This document shows, piece by piece, positions 25,201-36,350 of a stretch of 64,000 nucleotides of DNA. A program made the translations under genes and the position numbers. Each line of letters begins with the position of its first letter. The first letter of the stretch is position 1. Source of the DNA: Centropus unirufus (taxonomy: Eukaryota; Chordata; Aves; Cuculiformes; Centropidae). Under the pieces are notes generated by a model, which did no database searches, was not told where the DNA came from, and saw only the letters and a program-made list of their open reading frames with translations. The stretch spans positions 195,621-259,620 of the forward strand of contig VYZI01000424.1 in assembly GCA_013397695.1 (NCBI GenBank). Reading direction: 5' to 3'.

Positions 25201-27566
25201 GGTGTCTCTTGACTAGTGGTGCAGGCAGATGCTGTGCAGTTTCCATGTGACAGACTGGCCTAAGCCAACCCTGCCGTACAAACTTGTGGGTTCTCAGAAC
25301 TCTCTGTGAAACAAGGAAGTGAGTTAGCATCACGTGCAAAAGTTTGTGCTTGCAACAAACTGCTTGAACAGAATAAAATTGTAAAGGTGAAGACTTGGGA
25401 TACCAACTTCCAGCTCTGCGAGTGTGTATTCTGACTGAATGGTCAAAGTCTGCTTCAGAACCCAGAACCCATTCCACTTCCTGTTGTGGTGCAGTATTTT
25501 CCAGGCATTTGGGGTTTTGGGGCTTCTTTCCTTTAGGACATCTGTAGTTTGAGTGCCCTCCTGCCTGGGGGGCTGTACTTGATTGCATGGCTAAACCCTC
25601 TGTGTCTCATTGACCTGGTGTCCATTAGCTGTGGGACCATCAGGATCAGATGGATTCCTGGGGATCTCTCCTGTAGCGTCTGACTTCAAACTAGTGGGAA
25701 ACGCCAGGGCACAGCTCGGTGGCACTGCTTACTTTTCACTCTTGGTTTTATGTTTGTTTTCAGGCTCCTTCATGAGCACATACAGAGGTTATCTAAAGTC
25801 GTGACTGCGAACCACAAAGCACTTCAGATACCTGAGGTAACAGCTTCTCCTTTCCTGCACTTCTGTCTGTGTCGGAGTGCTCAGTTTTGATTCTGTTCGG
25901 GATGTGGAGAGGGTTGTTTAGTTTTATATTGAGAAGCTTTGCTTTTCTACCTGTGACAGCTGAAATATCCTGCAGGGAAAACATGCCATTCCCATGCTTT
26001 GTGGTTTTCCACTGACTGATCCCTGGGTTCCTTCCTGCCTTTGCCACCTGTCCTTGTTTTGGCTGAACTGGCAGATCTGTGAATTTGCCCAGTGCTTTTT
26101 GTGCTGGTTAACGGGATAACAGAAAGCACAAGAAGTCTGTCGGAGTCTGGACATTTGCAGCTTTCCAAGTTCTCAATTGAGCATTTGAGCTGTGTAACTC
26201 AAAGCAGTGAGTGAGCATAAAGCTGCTGATGTGGAGGACTGAGACATACAGCTCTGCCTGCAATGGGAAGGGTGTCCTGGGGAAGTCAGGAGTACAGGCT
26301 GATTCCGTTTGTCGCACACAGGGTGCTGGCTCCTTGTAGTTGTTATTAATAACACAGCAGGAAGCCACCTTCATTGTGAGTGTAATGTAACCACCTTCAC
26401 TTAGAGCTTCCTATTTCTCCGAAGCCCTGCTCCTGCATCTAAATCGCTGGTACTTCCACTCCCCTGTGGTGCGCGATAGTAGCCTGGACAAAGGAGAAGT
26501 GGCAGCATGTTGTTTTTTCCCCTAGGTATATCTCCGGGAGGCACCGTGGCCATCTGCGCAGTCTGAAATCCGCACAATAAGTGCTTACAAAACCCCCCGA
26601 GACAAAGTGCAGTGCATCCTGCGAATGTGCTCAACCATCATGAACCTGCTGAGCCTGGCAAACGAAGATTCGGTACCTGGGGCAGATGATTTTGTGCCTG
26701 TTCTGGTCTTTGTCCTCATAAAGGTGAGTTCTTTTGCAAAGATCACAAACCCCACCTATTTCTTGTAACAAACAAGCAAATTTGAGGACGAAAAGTAATG
26801 CCCTTGGGTAACTGGGAGCACGCTAGACTCCAGGCCAGATCTAATTAATCAGGTTTAAATAGAAACATCAGAAACATGCTCATAGTTATGGTTTTAGAAT
26901 GCAAGCAAACATCACTTTTGGAACTAACGAAACAGGGGTGCGGGTGTTGTGTGTGCAGGGTTTTTTTGACTTATGTCCAGCAGCCTCTGTCAGCTCTCCT
27001 TAACGTCCTCTTGGAGGACCCAGCTCCACGCCGGGTCTGACGTGCATTGTGTTCTGACCCTGATTGGCGTGTGTGTGCGTTTGGAGAGGGCTCTGTCGTG
27101 CGTCAGGCACCGAAATGATGGGCTTTCCCGTGTCTTCAAATCCTTGATGACTTTGATGGATTCTGCCACTGTTAGCCTGCTTTCTCTTGGCCTGCCAGTA
27201 ATTTTTCCTTGTTGGGAAAACGCTCCTTTCATCAAGTCTGACGTGCTGTGAGCGTGTGAAATGGGTGAGCAGTCACTGCCCTACGGATACGTTCCATGAT
27301 CATGCATTATGGATGCGTGCGGATCCCTGTACAAATGGAATTGTATTGCTGTTCTGTCTCTTGCAATGCTTTATGTTTAGCTTTGCAAACAAGCTGTGAG
27401 TATCTCTCTCTTCTCTAACCCTCAGGCAAACCCACCTTGCTTGCTATCCACCGTGCAGTACATTAGTAGTTTCTATGCCAACTGTTTATCCGGAGAGGAA
27501 TCGTACTGGTGGATGCAGTTCACGGCAGCGGTTGAATTCATTAAAACTATTGATGATCGCAAGTAA
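7237..27566 (+). CDS. GAPVD1: GAPVD1: GTPase-activating protein and VPS9 domains 1 (GAPex-5/RAP6), complete, 25 coding exons
   Basis: GAPVD1 couples a RasGAP domain to a VPS9 exchange-factor domain for Rab5 and Rab31. It acts on clathrin-coated and early endosomal membranes in receptor endocytosis and insulin-regulated GLUT4 traffic. Coding exons: 7237-7421, 7821-8664, 9736-9822, 10777-10911, 11032-11221, 12935-13095, 13972-14101, 14964-15089, 15937-16110, 16421-16561, 17165-17299, 17869-17988, 18444-18521, 18641-19014, 19460-19547, 20240-20320, 20932-21054, 21525-21654, 22048-22157, 22811-22970, 23417-23604, 24961-25174, 25764-25836, 26526-26723, 27426-27566. They sum to 4386 bases, 1461 codons plus TAA, close to the human length, and every junction keeps frame. 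The ATG at 7237 starts MVKLDIHTLAHHLKQERLYV, the known vertebrate N-terminus. All introns are GT-AG except those after 15089 and 19014, which start with GC. In this numbering exon 1 is non-coding, so the coding exons are 2-26. Confidence 0.97.
7821..11221 (+). CDS. GAPVD1: GAPVD1 exons 3-6: RasGAP domain
   Basis: Exon 3 (844 bases) and the following three encode about residues 62-480, including the RasGAP fold at roughly 148-385. The motif LLRRGTCAF, with arginines at about 172 and 173, sits where RasGAPs carry the arginine finger. FICPAIVNPEQYG near residue 314 corresponds to the FLR...PAI signature, but the FLR triplet is not kept, as is also true of the human protein as I recall it. Residues after the domain (KPGKSSSLEMTPYSTPQLSP) begin the serine- and proline-rich linker. 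The junction from exon 2 is phase 2 (AG|C, serine). Catalytic activity is inferred from family knowledge. Confidence 0.93.
12935..21654 (+). CDS. GAPVD1: GAPVD1 exons 7-19: disordered, phosphosite-rich linker
   Basis: These thirteen exons encode about residues 481-1140, a low-complexity region rich in Ser, Asp, Glu and Pro, with a basic patch near the end (NKPWWRKRFVSAMPK, then PIPFRKKEKQEKDKDD). Exons 9-14 (126, 174, 141, 135, 120 and 78 bases), 17 (81) and 18 (123) are all phase 1-1 and a multiple of three, so any of them can be skipped in frame. That fits the several isoforms known in mammals. Exons 10 and 11 share an internal sequence duplication. Exons 9 and 15 end at GC donors. In known homologues this region carries phosphorylation sites and adaptor-binding segments; no folded domain is visible. 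Confidence 0.92.
15380..15545 (+). mobile_element. Diverged CR1 LINE 3' end in GAPVD1 intron 9
   Basis: The segment around GACGCTGGAACAGGTTGCCC and the later TGATTGACCTGTTCTGAGCAGG and GGGAATGATCTCTC follow the layout of the 3' untranslated end of avian CR1 elements in sense orientation. It is short, 5'-truncated and diverged. It lies in the intron that follows the GC donor, just before a 60-base assembly gap. The family assignment is from memory of the CR1 consensus. Confidence 0.7.
15641..15700. other. Assembly gap, 60 N, in GAPVD1 intron 9
   Basis: Sixty unresolved bases. The left flank is AT-rich (TTTGCTTAATTTAATTTATA), suggesting a collapsed AT-rich repeat. No coding exon is missing here, because exons 9 and 10 join in frame across the intron. 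Confidence 0.99.
22048..27566 (+). CDS. GAPVD1: GAPVD1 exons 20-26: C-terminal helical region and VPS9 domain
   Basis: These seven exons encode about residues 1140-1461 and end with TAA at 27564-27566. The first part (KKKLRLALCSADSVAF onwards) is the conserved helical lead-in. The VPS9 domain occupies roughly the last 140 residues. ADDFVPVLVFVLIKANPP matches the Rabex-5 signature as I recall it: D1403 and P1407 correspond to the Rab-contacting Asp and Pro, and Y1442 in GEESYWW to the catalytic-face Tyr. All key residues are present, so exchange activity on Rab5-family GTPases is expected. The protein ends TIDDRK. Confidence 0.95.
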
Positions 27567-28430
27567 CAGCACACGTGTGGGCAGACTGTTAGCAGAAGAG
27601 CCTGTAAGAATGTACCGCAGCTGCAAAAGCTGAAGAAGAGACTTTCCTTGTATGATACTGTACAGAACTGAGGCGTTTTAAACCACACCTTTACTAATCA
27701 AATTAATTTAACAGGTTTTCCTCTTCTCTTTTGGTTGCGTTTTTCACCTCTATGGATACTGGCACTGCAAAAGGGACCACAGTTTTCAGATATTTTGGAA
27801 TCTCAAAACATGCAGGAAATTCTTCATGCTTTTTTTTCCACCACCCTTCTTCCTGAATTCTTACTCACGTGAATAATCAACTTCATTTAATTTCTAATAG
27901 AAAACTGAAACAAGAATCAGGGCAACCACTTAGTATACTTTCTAGCTTAAGAACACCTTTTATTAATGAAACACCAGCCACACCGAAAGTTTGTAGTAGC
28001 TGACATTAATTGTTGATTGTATTTCACCTTTCACCTAAATTTAAAATCTGAGAAGACAGTGTAAATATTATATACCTATATTTAACGCATTGCAATTACC
28101 TTTGGACTCATTATCCTTGGAATATACAAGCAAAAGCCTCTCTGACCTCTAACAGGTTGTGACATACTGTGTTTTGGTAACGAAAGGACTTCCTCGAAAG
28201 GCTAAGCTGAAAAAAGGGCAAACTGAACTATTTATTAAAATGTAATTAAGATTACTGAAATTTCTAAAACTGGAATTTATAATAGACAGGGCTTGTTAGA
28301 AGCTGAACATTTTTTTGTTAGGGCATTAGGGTGTTCTCAAGGTTGGGATACAGAGAGGAGAGGGACTGTAAGTTGCAATAGATTAATATAAAAAAGGAGA
28401 AATAAAATAGCTTACTGTAAAATTTTTTTC
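27567..28430 (+). other. GAPVD1: GAPVD1 3' UTR, proximal polyadenylation site
   Basis: AT-rich sequence follows the stop codon. A canonical AATAAA lies at 28401-28406 and is followed within about 30 bases by a T-rich and then TG-rich tract, a plausible cleavage region. Weaker ATTAAA hexamers at about 29118 and 31086 would give longer 3' ends. The true end needs transcript data. Confidence 0.5.
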
Positions 28431-31000
28431 TGAGATATTGTGTATACTGTACAAACCCCAGAGAGATCCCTAACAGAACCTGGGCTGTAATATATATTTT
28501 GATTAGTGACATTAAATACATACGCCAGGGGTTTCAGTGAATGTTTTTACTAAATGTTCTCTCCATGTTGTCTGCTATGCAGCAGTGCGAGTTTTACTGT
28601 TCATATGGAATGTTTTAAAATAGAACACTGTTCTTTATGAAACATATCATGACATCAGTTCAGGGTGTTTTGTAGATGTCTCACCCCACCTTTCCCTTAA
28701 ACTGACAGTTTTTATGCACACCACCACGTGGGTTTTCATGGGTGAAGTGGTCTGAGTGATGGCCAGTGGTTGCCAGCTGTGTGTAAGCCCTCACTGTTCT
28801 TTTTTAGCAAGAATTCCAGCGAAAAGGGACAGTGAGCAGTTAAGTTTTTCATGTCAGTATTATTTCTCACTCTTCCCAGAGTGTTCCTTGCACTTCTGAC
28901 AGAGGGTGTGTTAAGACTTGGTGTCCGTGAGTGATAAAGCAAACAAAATTTTCTTGTATTCTTTTTAAAATAGGATTGATTTGTCTGTGTGTGCATTTTG
29001 ATGGTTAAAACCTGGAAGCAACCAGTACTTGGGACAAACCATTTGGTTAACTGAAATGAGAGCAATTTGTGTGAAATTCCAAGTGCTTGATTTGGCTGTG
29101 CTACTTGTCAAGGCATAATTAAAGAAGCTGAACTTTCTGGGTCTCTGATGTGTAACGCAGTGTAGCGGTCTCACCAAAGTGATCACAGGTGGGAGGGTAA
29201 CTTTATTATTTACAATTTTTCTCCTCTATTAGAGACGTGATTTTATGGAGGAGCAATACTCAGTAGAAACAGAATCCTTCTGACCTGCCTTACTGGGGTA
29301 ACTCAATCCGTAGCACTGCAATGTTTTGATGGGGTTTTGGTGCTGAACACACAACTCAATATTGCAAGCACAGCCCTGACCAATAACACTCAGCAGCAAA
29401 GCACAAATACGCCCTTGAAGATATAGCCAGATCATATCTAAAAGCAATACAAATTTATTGATAGCAAAGTGTCCTGTAATATTTAATTATTACCTGAATA
29501 TCCGAGGTGTTAAGACTGGTGTATGGTAGTTCTTGTAGTCCTGCAGTTTGGGTTTTAGTTGAGGGGAGTTTGTACAATCCTTGAGGAAGGCACAGAGACA
29601 CTGGAGCTGGTGATCATCACCCTGTGTGTTGCTGTTTGCAAAGCTGGCAAGCAGGATTTGAGCAGCACCATCAGGTCCTTCCTATTTGCTCTCCGTTATA
29701 GAAGGGGCAAGAACCATTTCCTTCACAATTTTTATCATTTCGTTTTTCTGCTTAGAAAAATACATAACAGAACTGGAGTCTTTTATTATTTTAGTTATGG
29801 TAAACCCAGTGGGTGTTTCACTGAGCCCCAGGTGAGCTGAGAGTCTTCATAGCAAGATGGTCCTTTGCTTCTCTTTTTCAGCCTATTCTGTGGTTTTGGT
29901 AGGTGTAGTTAGAATTAGGCTTTCCAAAGAATTAAAAACCTACCTGTAATGTCCATGTACTGTTCTCCCCTGTGTCCTGTAACGTTTTGTTTTCAAACAC
30001 TAGGTTACGTGTTTAGGAAGTGATGTTGTTAGGGTTTGGTGTGCAATAGCAAAGGTGAGAAGACCGTGTGTAAGGACCAAAAGTATGAGAACTGTTGCCA
30101 AAAGGTGCCAGCCAACCACGTACCTGTTGCTGTAAACTTGGTGCTTTCTGTTTGTGAAATTACTTCAACCACTGACGGATGAATGGAACACTTTGGGGGA
30201 GGAGGAGGGGGCAGCGGTCATCAGGAGCCGATGGGCTTGAGGCTGGGTCACGGACCTCGGGGCCTCGGGAGGAGCTGCCAACCTAAACTTGTCGGTGTCA
30301 CAGAGGTGGGGTTTCCCTTCTGTGGGCTGAGGAGCAAAAAAGGAAAGGGCCGGTTTTTCACCCCTGGGAGATCCCTTTTTGCTCCTAACCCTAAATGAAA
30401 TTTCTCCTTACAGCTTTTCTAAATCCTCTTTGAGGAGAATGGGAACGTGTATCACCTATTAGTGTTTGAGTTTCAGTTTTTGTTTTCAAGACCTTGTACT
30501 ACCAAATGCTGAATGTAACTGCCATAAATTTCAGGAAAAAAAGCCACGAACATGGTCCTGTTTCCTGTAGGTGAGTTTCTGGTGAGCACAGTGTTGGTTT
30601 GTATCACTTGAATACGTTTGTGTTCTGTTGAGCCAAATTCTGGCAGAAGTTTGAGGACTCGCTGCCATGGTGTGTGCAGGAAGGGCCGGAGCAGGAGGCG
30701 GCAGCCCTGTTTGGCAGCAAAGCTTCAGGCGGGTGAGCCTGGGTGTTTGGCACGGGTGGAATTTGTGTGGCCGGGCTGCGGTGCAGCGGGCGGCCAGGAG
30801 CGTGGCAGGAGAGCGGTGGACGAGGAGGGGAAGAATCCCCTTGGTGGGGTGACAGCTGGTGACTTGGTTGAGCCTGTACTACTTGAGAATTAATCTCTGC
30901 TGAGTTAGTAGTGTGTGTTCTGTACCTTTTACTTGTTTTACCTCTATTTAAAAGCTTTGTACTGCCTCTCCTCTTTGAAACTGGTAAAGCCTTTATAAAT
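28431..31000. other. Sequence downstream of GAPVD1 without recognisable genes
   Basis: AT-rich to about 30.1 kb, then a GC-richer patch at about 30.2-30.4 and 30.66-30.87 kb. It may be distal 3' UTR if the later polyadenylation signals are used. Open frames are short and resemble no protein I know. Confidence 0.4.
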
Positions 31001-31125
31001 CTAAATTAATGAGCTTGCACAATCTTGTATACAGGAAACCCATCTTGTCTCTAACGTGACTATTAATGTATTATTCTGTAAAAACTGATTAAAAGGAGAG
31101 CAGTTTAACTGCCCGGGTTTCATGT
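31001..31125 (+). repeat. Intergenic element A, diverged direct repeat of 37046-37175
   Basis: Aligns over about 125 bases with the element at 37046-37175. It shares the identical 14-mer AAAACTGATTAAAA (31081-31094 and 37131-37144), and in the same order CT(A/G)AATTAA, ATCTTGTCT, AATG.ATTA, GAGCAGTT and CGGGTT.CATGT. I do not recognise the family; an ancient amniote repeat or a duplicated regulatory element would both fit. Confidence 0.6.
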
Positions 31126-31639
31126 TTCTGCCTTGTTCCTACGTGACCAGGGGTTCTGCTGGAGATGGCATTGCAGGTGCGGACACCTCACCGCTACCTG
31201 CGCGTGGCTTCCCACTTGCATCCTCCACCCTGTGTCCTCGGGCCTCTCAGGCGTGCACCGGCAGCTCCCGGGACAGGGCAGAGGCCAAAAAGGAACACAT
31301 CCCCTTCACGGGAGGGGATGCGCTGTATGCTGAACGCAGCTTTCCAGCTCGTTTTTTAATCTCAGTCTTGCCCGTCCTGGTGGCTCACGGTGAGAAGTGC
31401 TGGTGTCAGGACACCATCGCAGCCACCTGCCCTGTCCCCCCCTTTGCTGGGTGCCGGTTGGGGCCTTGCCTGCGGTGCTCGGGTCCGAAAGGACCGTGCC
31501 TCACCCATCTCGGCTCTTCAGAGGTGCCTGCAGCAGCCCCGCCGCAGTCGGATCGCGATACCTGGCACGGGGCGCGTGGGCGAAGGGAGGACCCAGGCAG
31601 TGCTGCCCCGAGCTTGGTCCCCGCTGTGTTATTGACCTT

Positions 31640-31900
31640 GATTCTCTCTCATTTGCATCCAGCATTTTTCATCCTCTGGAATATGGTGTTTGGGGACCTT
31701 TCCATCATTAAGTGGATTTACAGCAATTTCCTTATGTGTTTTCTCCAAGGGATTCTGTTATGAGAGGCACATTAAATCTCCATTAATACCTCATTATCCG
31801 ACTGATAAGATTACCATGATAATGAGGCAGAAATTCTAATTGTTTCACTTCTTATTGTGCCTTTCATTAAATCACATACCTGGAAGTTGCTGTCGGAGAG
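31640..31900. promoter_or_regulatory. AT-rich island, candidate conserved non-coding element
   Basis: Abrupt change from GC-rich flanks to AT-rich sequence of high complexity without open frames, for example CATTAAATCTCCATTAATAC and GATTACCATGATAATGAGGC. The look is that of a developmental enhancer-type conserved element. Conservation itself cannot be seen from one sequence. Confidence 0.35.
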
Positions 31901-33184
31901 GAGAGCTCCAGCCTGCAGCCCTCTGGAGGTGAACCCATTCCTGTGCACCCTCGTCCTGTTTCCCGGTGCTGGAGAGATGCTGCCCTGTGCTGGCCTCTCC
32001 TCCTGGGCTCCTGCGCCTCCTGCCATGGCTTTCCCCTCCCTGGCCACGCTTCCACGAGAGCTTTGGGGAGCGGGGGCCCTGCGGCAGCCTGTGCGGAGGG
32101 AGCAGTGTGTTTTTGAGGAGAGCTCGTCCCCCCGGCCCTGTGCCATGGTTTTACACAGCTCCTCGCTCCTGGGGGCAGTGGAGCAGGGGTGTGCAGCCTC
32201 CTCCGAGCTGTTACAGCCCATCAGGTCAATGATCCATGAACTAAAAAGTCTCTAAGCAGGAGCAATTATTGTCTATCATGTGTCAAAGGCGCCCGTATTG
32301 ACCCCGATAGATGGAGGCATTATGGCCTGTTGAGCCACCCAAGCATGAAGAGGGGAGTCCCTGCGCACAGAGGTCTGCACGGCCTGGCAGGACCATCCTC
32401 TTCCTCCTGCCCTCGCCACCCTGCGGGCTCCAGGCTGGGGGGACAGCCCTGAGCCTCACCAGGGACCGATCCACATCTGTGCCAGCCCGTGTCCCTGGGA
32501 CAGGTGCCCGTGTCCCTGGGCACCAGCACAGCCTGGGCTGTGGCTCTGGAGCGGTGATGCCCGCTGTGGGGCTGGCGTGCCCTGTGCCCCTGGCTGGCAG
32601 CCCCCAGCCGCTCTCAGCGGGCACTGCTGAGGGCCCTGATGGCCCCAGCTCCACATCTGCCCCCTCCTCACGGCGAGGGCTCCGAGCCCTCCCTACCCCC
32701 CGCCTTGGCCCGCGGTGGCCGCAGCTCGGGCAGGGTCCCCACAGCCAGGGCCGCTCCGAGCCGGGGGGCAGCTCTGCTGCTCTGGGGGGAGATGGAGCCC
32801 GGCCCTGCCAGGGCCCTGGTGTCCAGTCCTGCAGCAGAAAATAACAGCACCCTGCGTAAATGGGCCTCGTTAGGCTGCTCTTGCACTAACGAGGCAGTCT
32901 CCATGGTAACTGGCACATTTGGAGGGCAGGAGGTGCAGGGGGATGGGAGACCCCAGGGCTGCTCGGCTGGGGGCACGGGCGATGCCCCCCAGCCCCCTCA
33001 CCTGGGCCTCGGCCAAGAGCCAGGTCTGGCCCTCGTGGCACCGGGGTCGCTGTTGCGGTGGGAAGAGGGCACGGGCCCAGCCGGTGGCTGCGGGCACCGG
33101 CAGCGTTGGCAGCACCTGGGCCCGGCAGGTGTGGGGTGGGCAGGGGGGCCCGGCCCTGCCCGGTGCCAGCCCCGCCGGCAGAGT

Positions 33185-33480
33185 CATTGGGCTGGGGTTA
33201 ATCAACATTCATTCATGTTTCCAAGTGTAAATTGAGCATTTGTTTAATTATGTGTAAGTAGCAATACATTCTGGCCATTATCTAAATCACTATTTTATTT
33301 CCTGGATGTGGTTTCATAATGCTGGGTTTGTGCTCCAGCCTCTGCATCATTAACAGAGAAGAGTTAATGAATATAAAAGCGTAAAGGCTAATTACACTTT
33401 AATTTACAATCATAGCCTCATTTTGGGAGCACATGAAATCTGTTTTGAAAACAATTAAAATAAAAAAAAAGCCCAGCGAA
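33185..33480. promoter_or_regulatory. AT-rich island with TAATTA homeodomain motifs
   Basis: About 300 bases of AT-rich unique sequence between GC-rich spacers, with TAATTA at 33245-33250 and 33389-33394 and several ATTA cores. No protein-like open frame. A candidate conserved regulatory element by composition only. Confidence 0.4.
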
Positions 33481-33939
33481 GGTCTGGCACAAAGCGGGCG
33501 GTGCCAGTGGCACCGGGGCCAAGGGAGGCAAATCTGAGCCCGAGCGGAGAGTGCGGCTCACCTGAAGGAGACGAGGATTTATGGGGCTGCAGATGTTGAA
33601 AGCAAAATTCAGCCGGAGTGCTGATGGAGCACTTTGTGCTGTTCGCGGCTCCTGGGGCTCTCGCGGGGACTGCACCCCAAATCCAAACCCGTGGCAGGGG
33701 AGGGGACGGAGAGCTTGGGGTTCCGCTCGGGAGCAGCGGGGGTTCCATGAGCCCAGCCCCGTGTGGGGTGGCGGCTGCAGCCAGGCACGGCCCCCAGGGT
33801 CTGTCCCGTGCTCTGGCACCCAGCCCTGGCACCCAGCCCTGGCAGGGACCTCTGCGGCACAGCTCGGGAGCGACATCTGCACGGGATGGTGGAAGAGAGG
33901 AGGTAAAAGTGAGATCTTCGGCAGCAATGTTTTGGTGTG

Positions 33940-34136
33940 AGGGTGGGGAGGCCCTGGCCCAGGTTGCCCAGAGCAGTGGGGGCTGCCCCATCCCTGGAGG
34001 TGTCCAAGGCCAGGTTGGATGGGGCTTGGAGCCCCTGATCCATGGGAGGTGTCCCTGCCCATGGCAGGGGTGGAACTGGATGGGCTTTGAGGTCCCTTCC
34101 AACCCACACCATCCCATGGTTCTGTGCCGAGCTCGT
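33940..34136 (+). mobile_element. CR1 LINE 3' end, intergenic
   Basis: About 195 bases match the 3' terminal region of an avian CR1 in sense orientation. Landmarks in order are GGCCCAGGTTGCCCAGAG, CTGCCCCATCCCTGGAGGTG, AAGGCCAGGTTGGATGGGGC, GTGTCCCTGCCCATGGCAGG and CTTCCAACCCACACCATCCC. It ends with the short degenerate terminal repeat ATGGTTCTGTG. It is a typical dead, severely 5'-truncated copy and less diverged than the one at 15.4 kb. Confidence 0.9.
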
Positions 34137-34489
34137 GGGGCACAGGAGGTGCCGGTCGTGCTGCCCCCTGCCCAGGGGCTGGCACGGGGCGATGTGCGGG
34201 GCCGGCCCAGATGCTGCTTGGTTCTCCTGCCCAGGGGCAGCCGCTGCTGGAGCCCGGGCGGCGCTGCTGCCGGCAGCCACTTTTGCCACCCACTGCCCGC
34301 CCCCTCCCCGGTGGGTTTGGGGGATTCCCTGCCAGGGCCCCCTGGCACTGCCTGCACTGGTGCTGTCCCCGCGGGCAGGGACAAGGGCCAGCCCTGCCCT
34401 GGCTGCGGCCGCTGCAGCTGCGGGCTGGGGGGATTCTGGGGCTGAGGTGACAGCAGGGCTGCGGCACACGGCTCCGGTACTGGTGTGTG

Positions 34490-34760
34490 CGTGTGTGTGC
34501 AGCGGGCAAATATCTGTTTGCATTTCCTTTATTGTTCTGATTCCCTCAGAAATGAAATAAAAGCCTCTTGCTGACTGCAGGAGGGAGCAGTGGCCTCAGA
34601 GCGAGAGGCTCATTCTCTCTGCTGGTCTGGCTGCCTGCAGCCGGCAGAGGAAATAAATCTCCCCGAGAAAACCACTTTGCTCACACAATTCCAATCCAGC
34701 AGGGCATAGTGGCATCACTCACTTCTTGTTTTATTTAGCTGATAATCTTTTATTGGGCCA
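34490..34760. promoter_or_regulatory. AT-rich island, candidate regulatory element
   Basis: AT-rich block flanked by GC-rich sequence, containing TATCTGTTTGCATTTCCTTT and TTTATTTAGCTGATAATC. No gene or known repeat seen. Confidence 0.3.
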
Positions 34761-35384
34761 GCCGAGCCCCGTGGAAGCGCAGTGCCTTTCCCGCAGGCTC
34801 TCGAGCTGGCAGCTCCCGGGGAGGGGGTTGATGCCCAGGGGTGACTCCTCTGCAGCGGACCCGGTGCTGGCAGCGCTGGACCTGTCCCCAGGGGATGGGT
34901 CCCTGGGCTCTGGCCCTGTAGGAGCCCTGAAGGCCCTGGAGTTTTGCCCCGTGTCCTGACTGGGTGCGTGGATGCCGAGGCTCTGCTATCCCCCTGGGTC
35001 CATGTGGGATCCAGGGGCCCAGCACTAGGAGCACATTCCTGCGCTGCTGCAGGCACCTGGGGATGCCTCATCTTCCCATCCCTCCTCCCCGGGGCAACGC
35101 GTGCCCGGGGCCACAGCTGAAACCTTGCCCATCCCTCAGGTTTGTCCCCGAGCGGCGAGGCCACGTCACCAAGGAAAACATGCAGCAGGCTGAGTGCCTG
35201 CAGTGGCTCATTGGAAGTGTCCACAACTGGGAATTAATGTGCGCTGGGCACCTCCCTGCACTTGTGAAGATTTGCCTGTCAAACATCCGCGGCCGCCCGA
35301 GCGCGGAGCAGCCGGGGGCACCAGGGCTGCCCGGTCCCTGCAGCACCGCTGCTCCCCAGCTGCTCCGGAGCTGCATCCTCAGCC

Positions 35385-35508
35385 GCTTTGGGTGGCTGCA
35401 GCCCTGCAGTGTGGGCAATGCATGCACCCCTGAGGCACTGCAGCTTTGGGTGGCTGCAGCCCTGCAGCCGGGCTGTGTGGGCATGGCATGCACCCCTGAG
35501 GCGCTGCA
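35385..35508. repeat. Tandem duplication of about 58-66 bases
   Basis: Two imperfect direct copies, starting GCTTTGGGTGGCTGCAGCCC at 35385 and 35443. Each contains GTGGGCA, then GCATGCACCCCTGAGGC. The second has a short insertion. GC-rich spacer sequence. Confidence 0.85.
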
Positions 35509-36025
35509 TCCCTACGTGCTGTCCCCTCTGTGTCCCCGGTGGCTCAGCCACATCCCACCCGCAGGATCCCTGGGGGGACCCCGCCGTGCTGCACCCCCGG
35601 GTGCTGCAGCTGCATGCCCGCAGGCAGCCAGGGAGCTGTGACCTCCTGCCCGCAGCTCCAGCAGAGGTGGCTGCTGCTCTTCCCGGCACAGGCTGAGGTG
35701 AGGCGCAGCTGCGGCTGAACTGCAGTTTCCTTCTCGTCCATCACCTGAAGCGGGCAGCAATTCCTGCAGCGGCTGCACCCCTGGCACAACCTCCCCACGC
35801 AGGGGGTCTCGGGGCGGTCCCCTGGCACTCGCTTTGCGCCCCACTCCAGCGAGGCGGGCAGGACTTGTGCGCTGCTTTGGGGCCAAGGCCCCGGTGACCT
35901 CCCCATGGCCCGCAGGTGCCCATCACCCGTGCGGCTGGGCTGCCCCCAGCTCCCTGAGGTCAGGACCGGGGGGGCCGGGCATCGTCTGAGCCCCACCGCA
36001 GCCCCCTTGTCAGCGCTCCCACCTC

Positions 36026-36350
36026 TCCACTAATCCTTGTCATCCCAAATCTTATCAGCACTGATTCCATATTTACTTCCAGATTGTGGATGAAAATGTT
36101 GAACATCATCACTTGATGATGATTCCCCACTGACAACCACTTCTTGAGACCTGTCAGTCAGCCAATTCTTAATCCTTTTAATGTGTGCTCTATTGGTATT
36201 ATATAGAGCTAATTTTTTAATCAAAACGTCATGTACTATTAAATCAGATGCCTAACAGAAGCCACCACAGCTTCTCAGTTACTTCTATTCGTTAAACTTT
36301 TAAATTAAAAGAATGAAACCAAATTTTTTGACAAGATGCACTTCCTGTAA
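36026..36350 (-). mobile_element. Ancient LINE (CR1/L3-like) reverse-transcriptase fragment
   Basis: Translated on the minus strand, the segment contains IVHDVLIKKLALYN followed by IKNWLTDRSQEVVVSGESSS, which are reverse-transcriptase blocks of CR1/L3-type LINEs. Further along, in another frame, comes FNIFIHNLEVNMESVLIRF, the block just before the catalytic F-A-D-D motif, which is itself damaged. The stretch normally between GESSS and FNIFI is deleted, so the copy is non-functional. The age, the AT-rich character and the position among putative regulatory islands make it a candidate for co-option, but that is inference. Confidence 0.75.

Noticed and set aside
33418..34509. 363-codon minus-strand open frame, with two others overlapping it
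   Set aside because: It crosses a CR1 3' end in antisense and GC-rich repeats, and three frames are open at once on the same strand. Not a gene.
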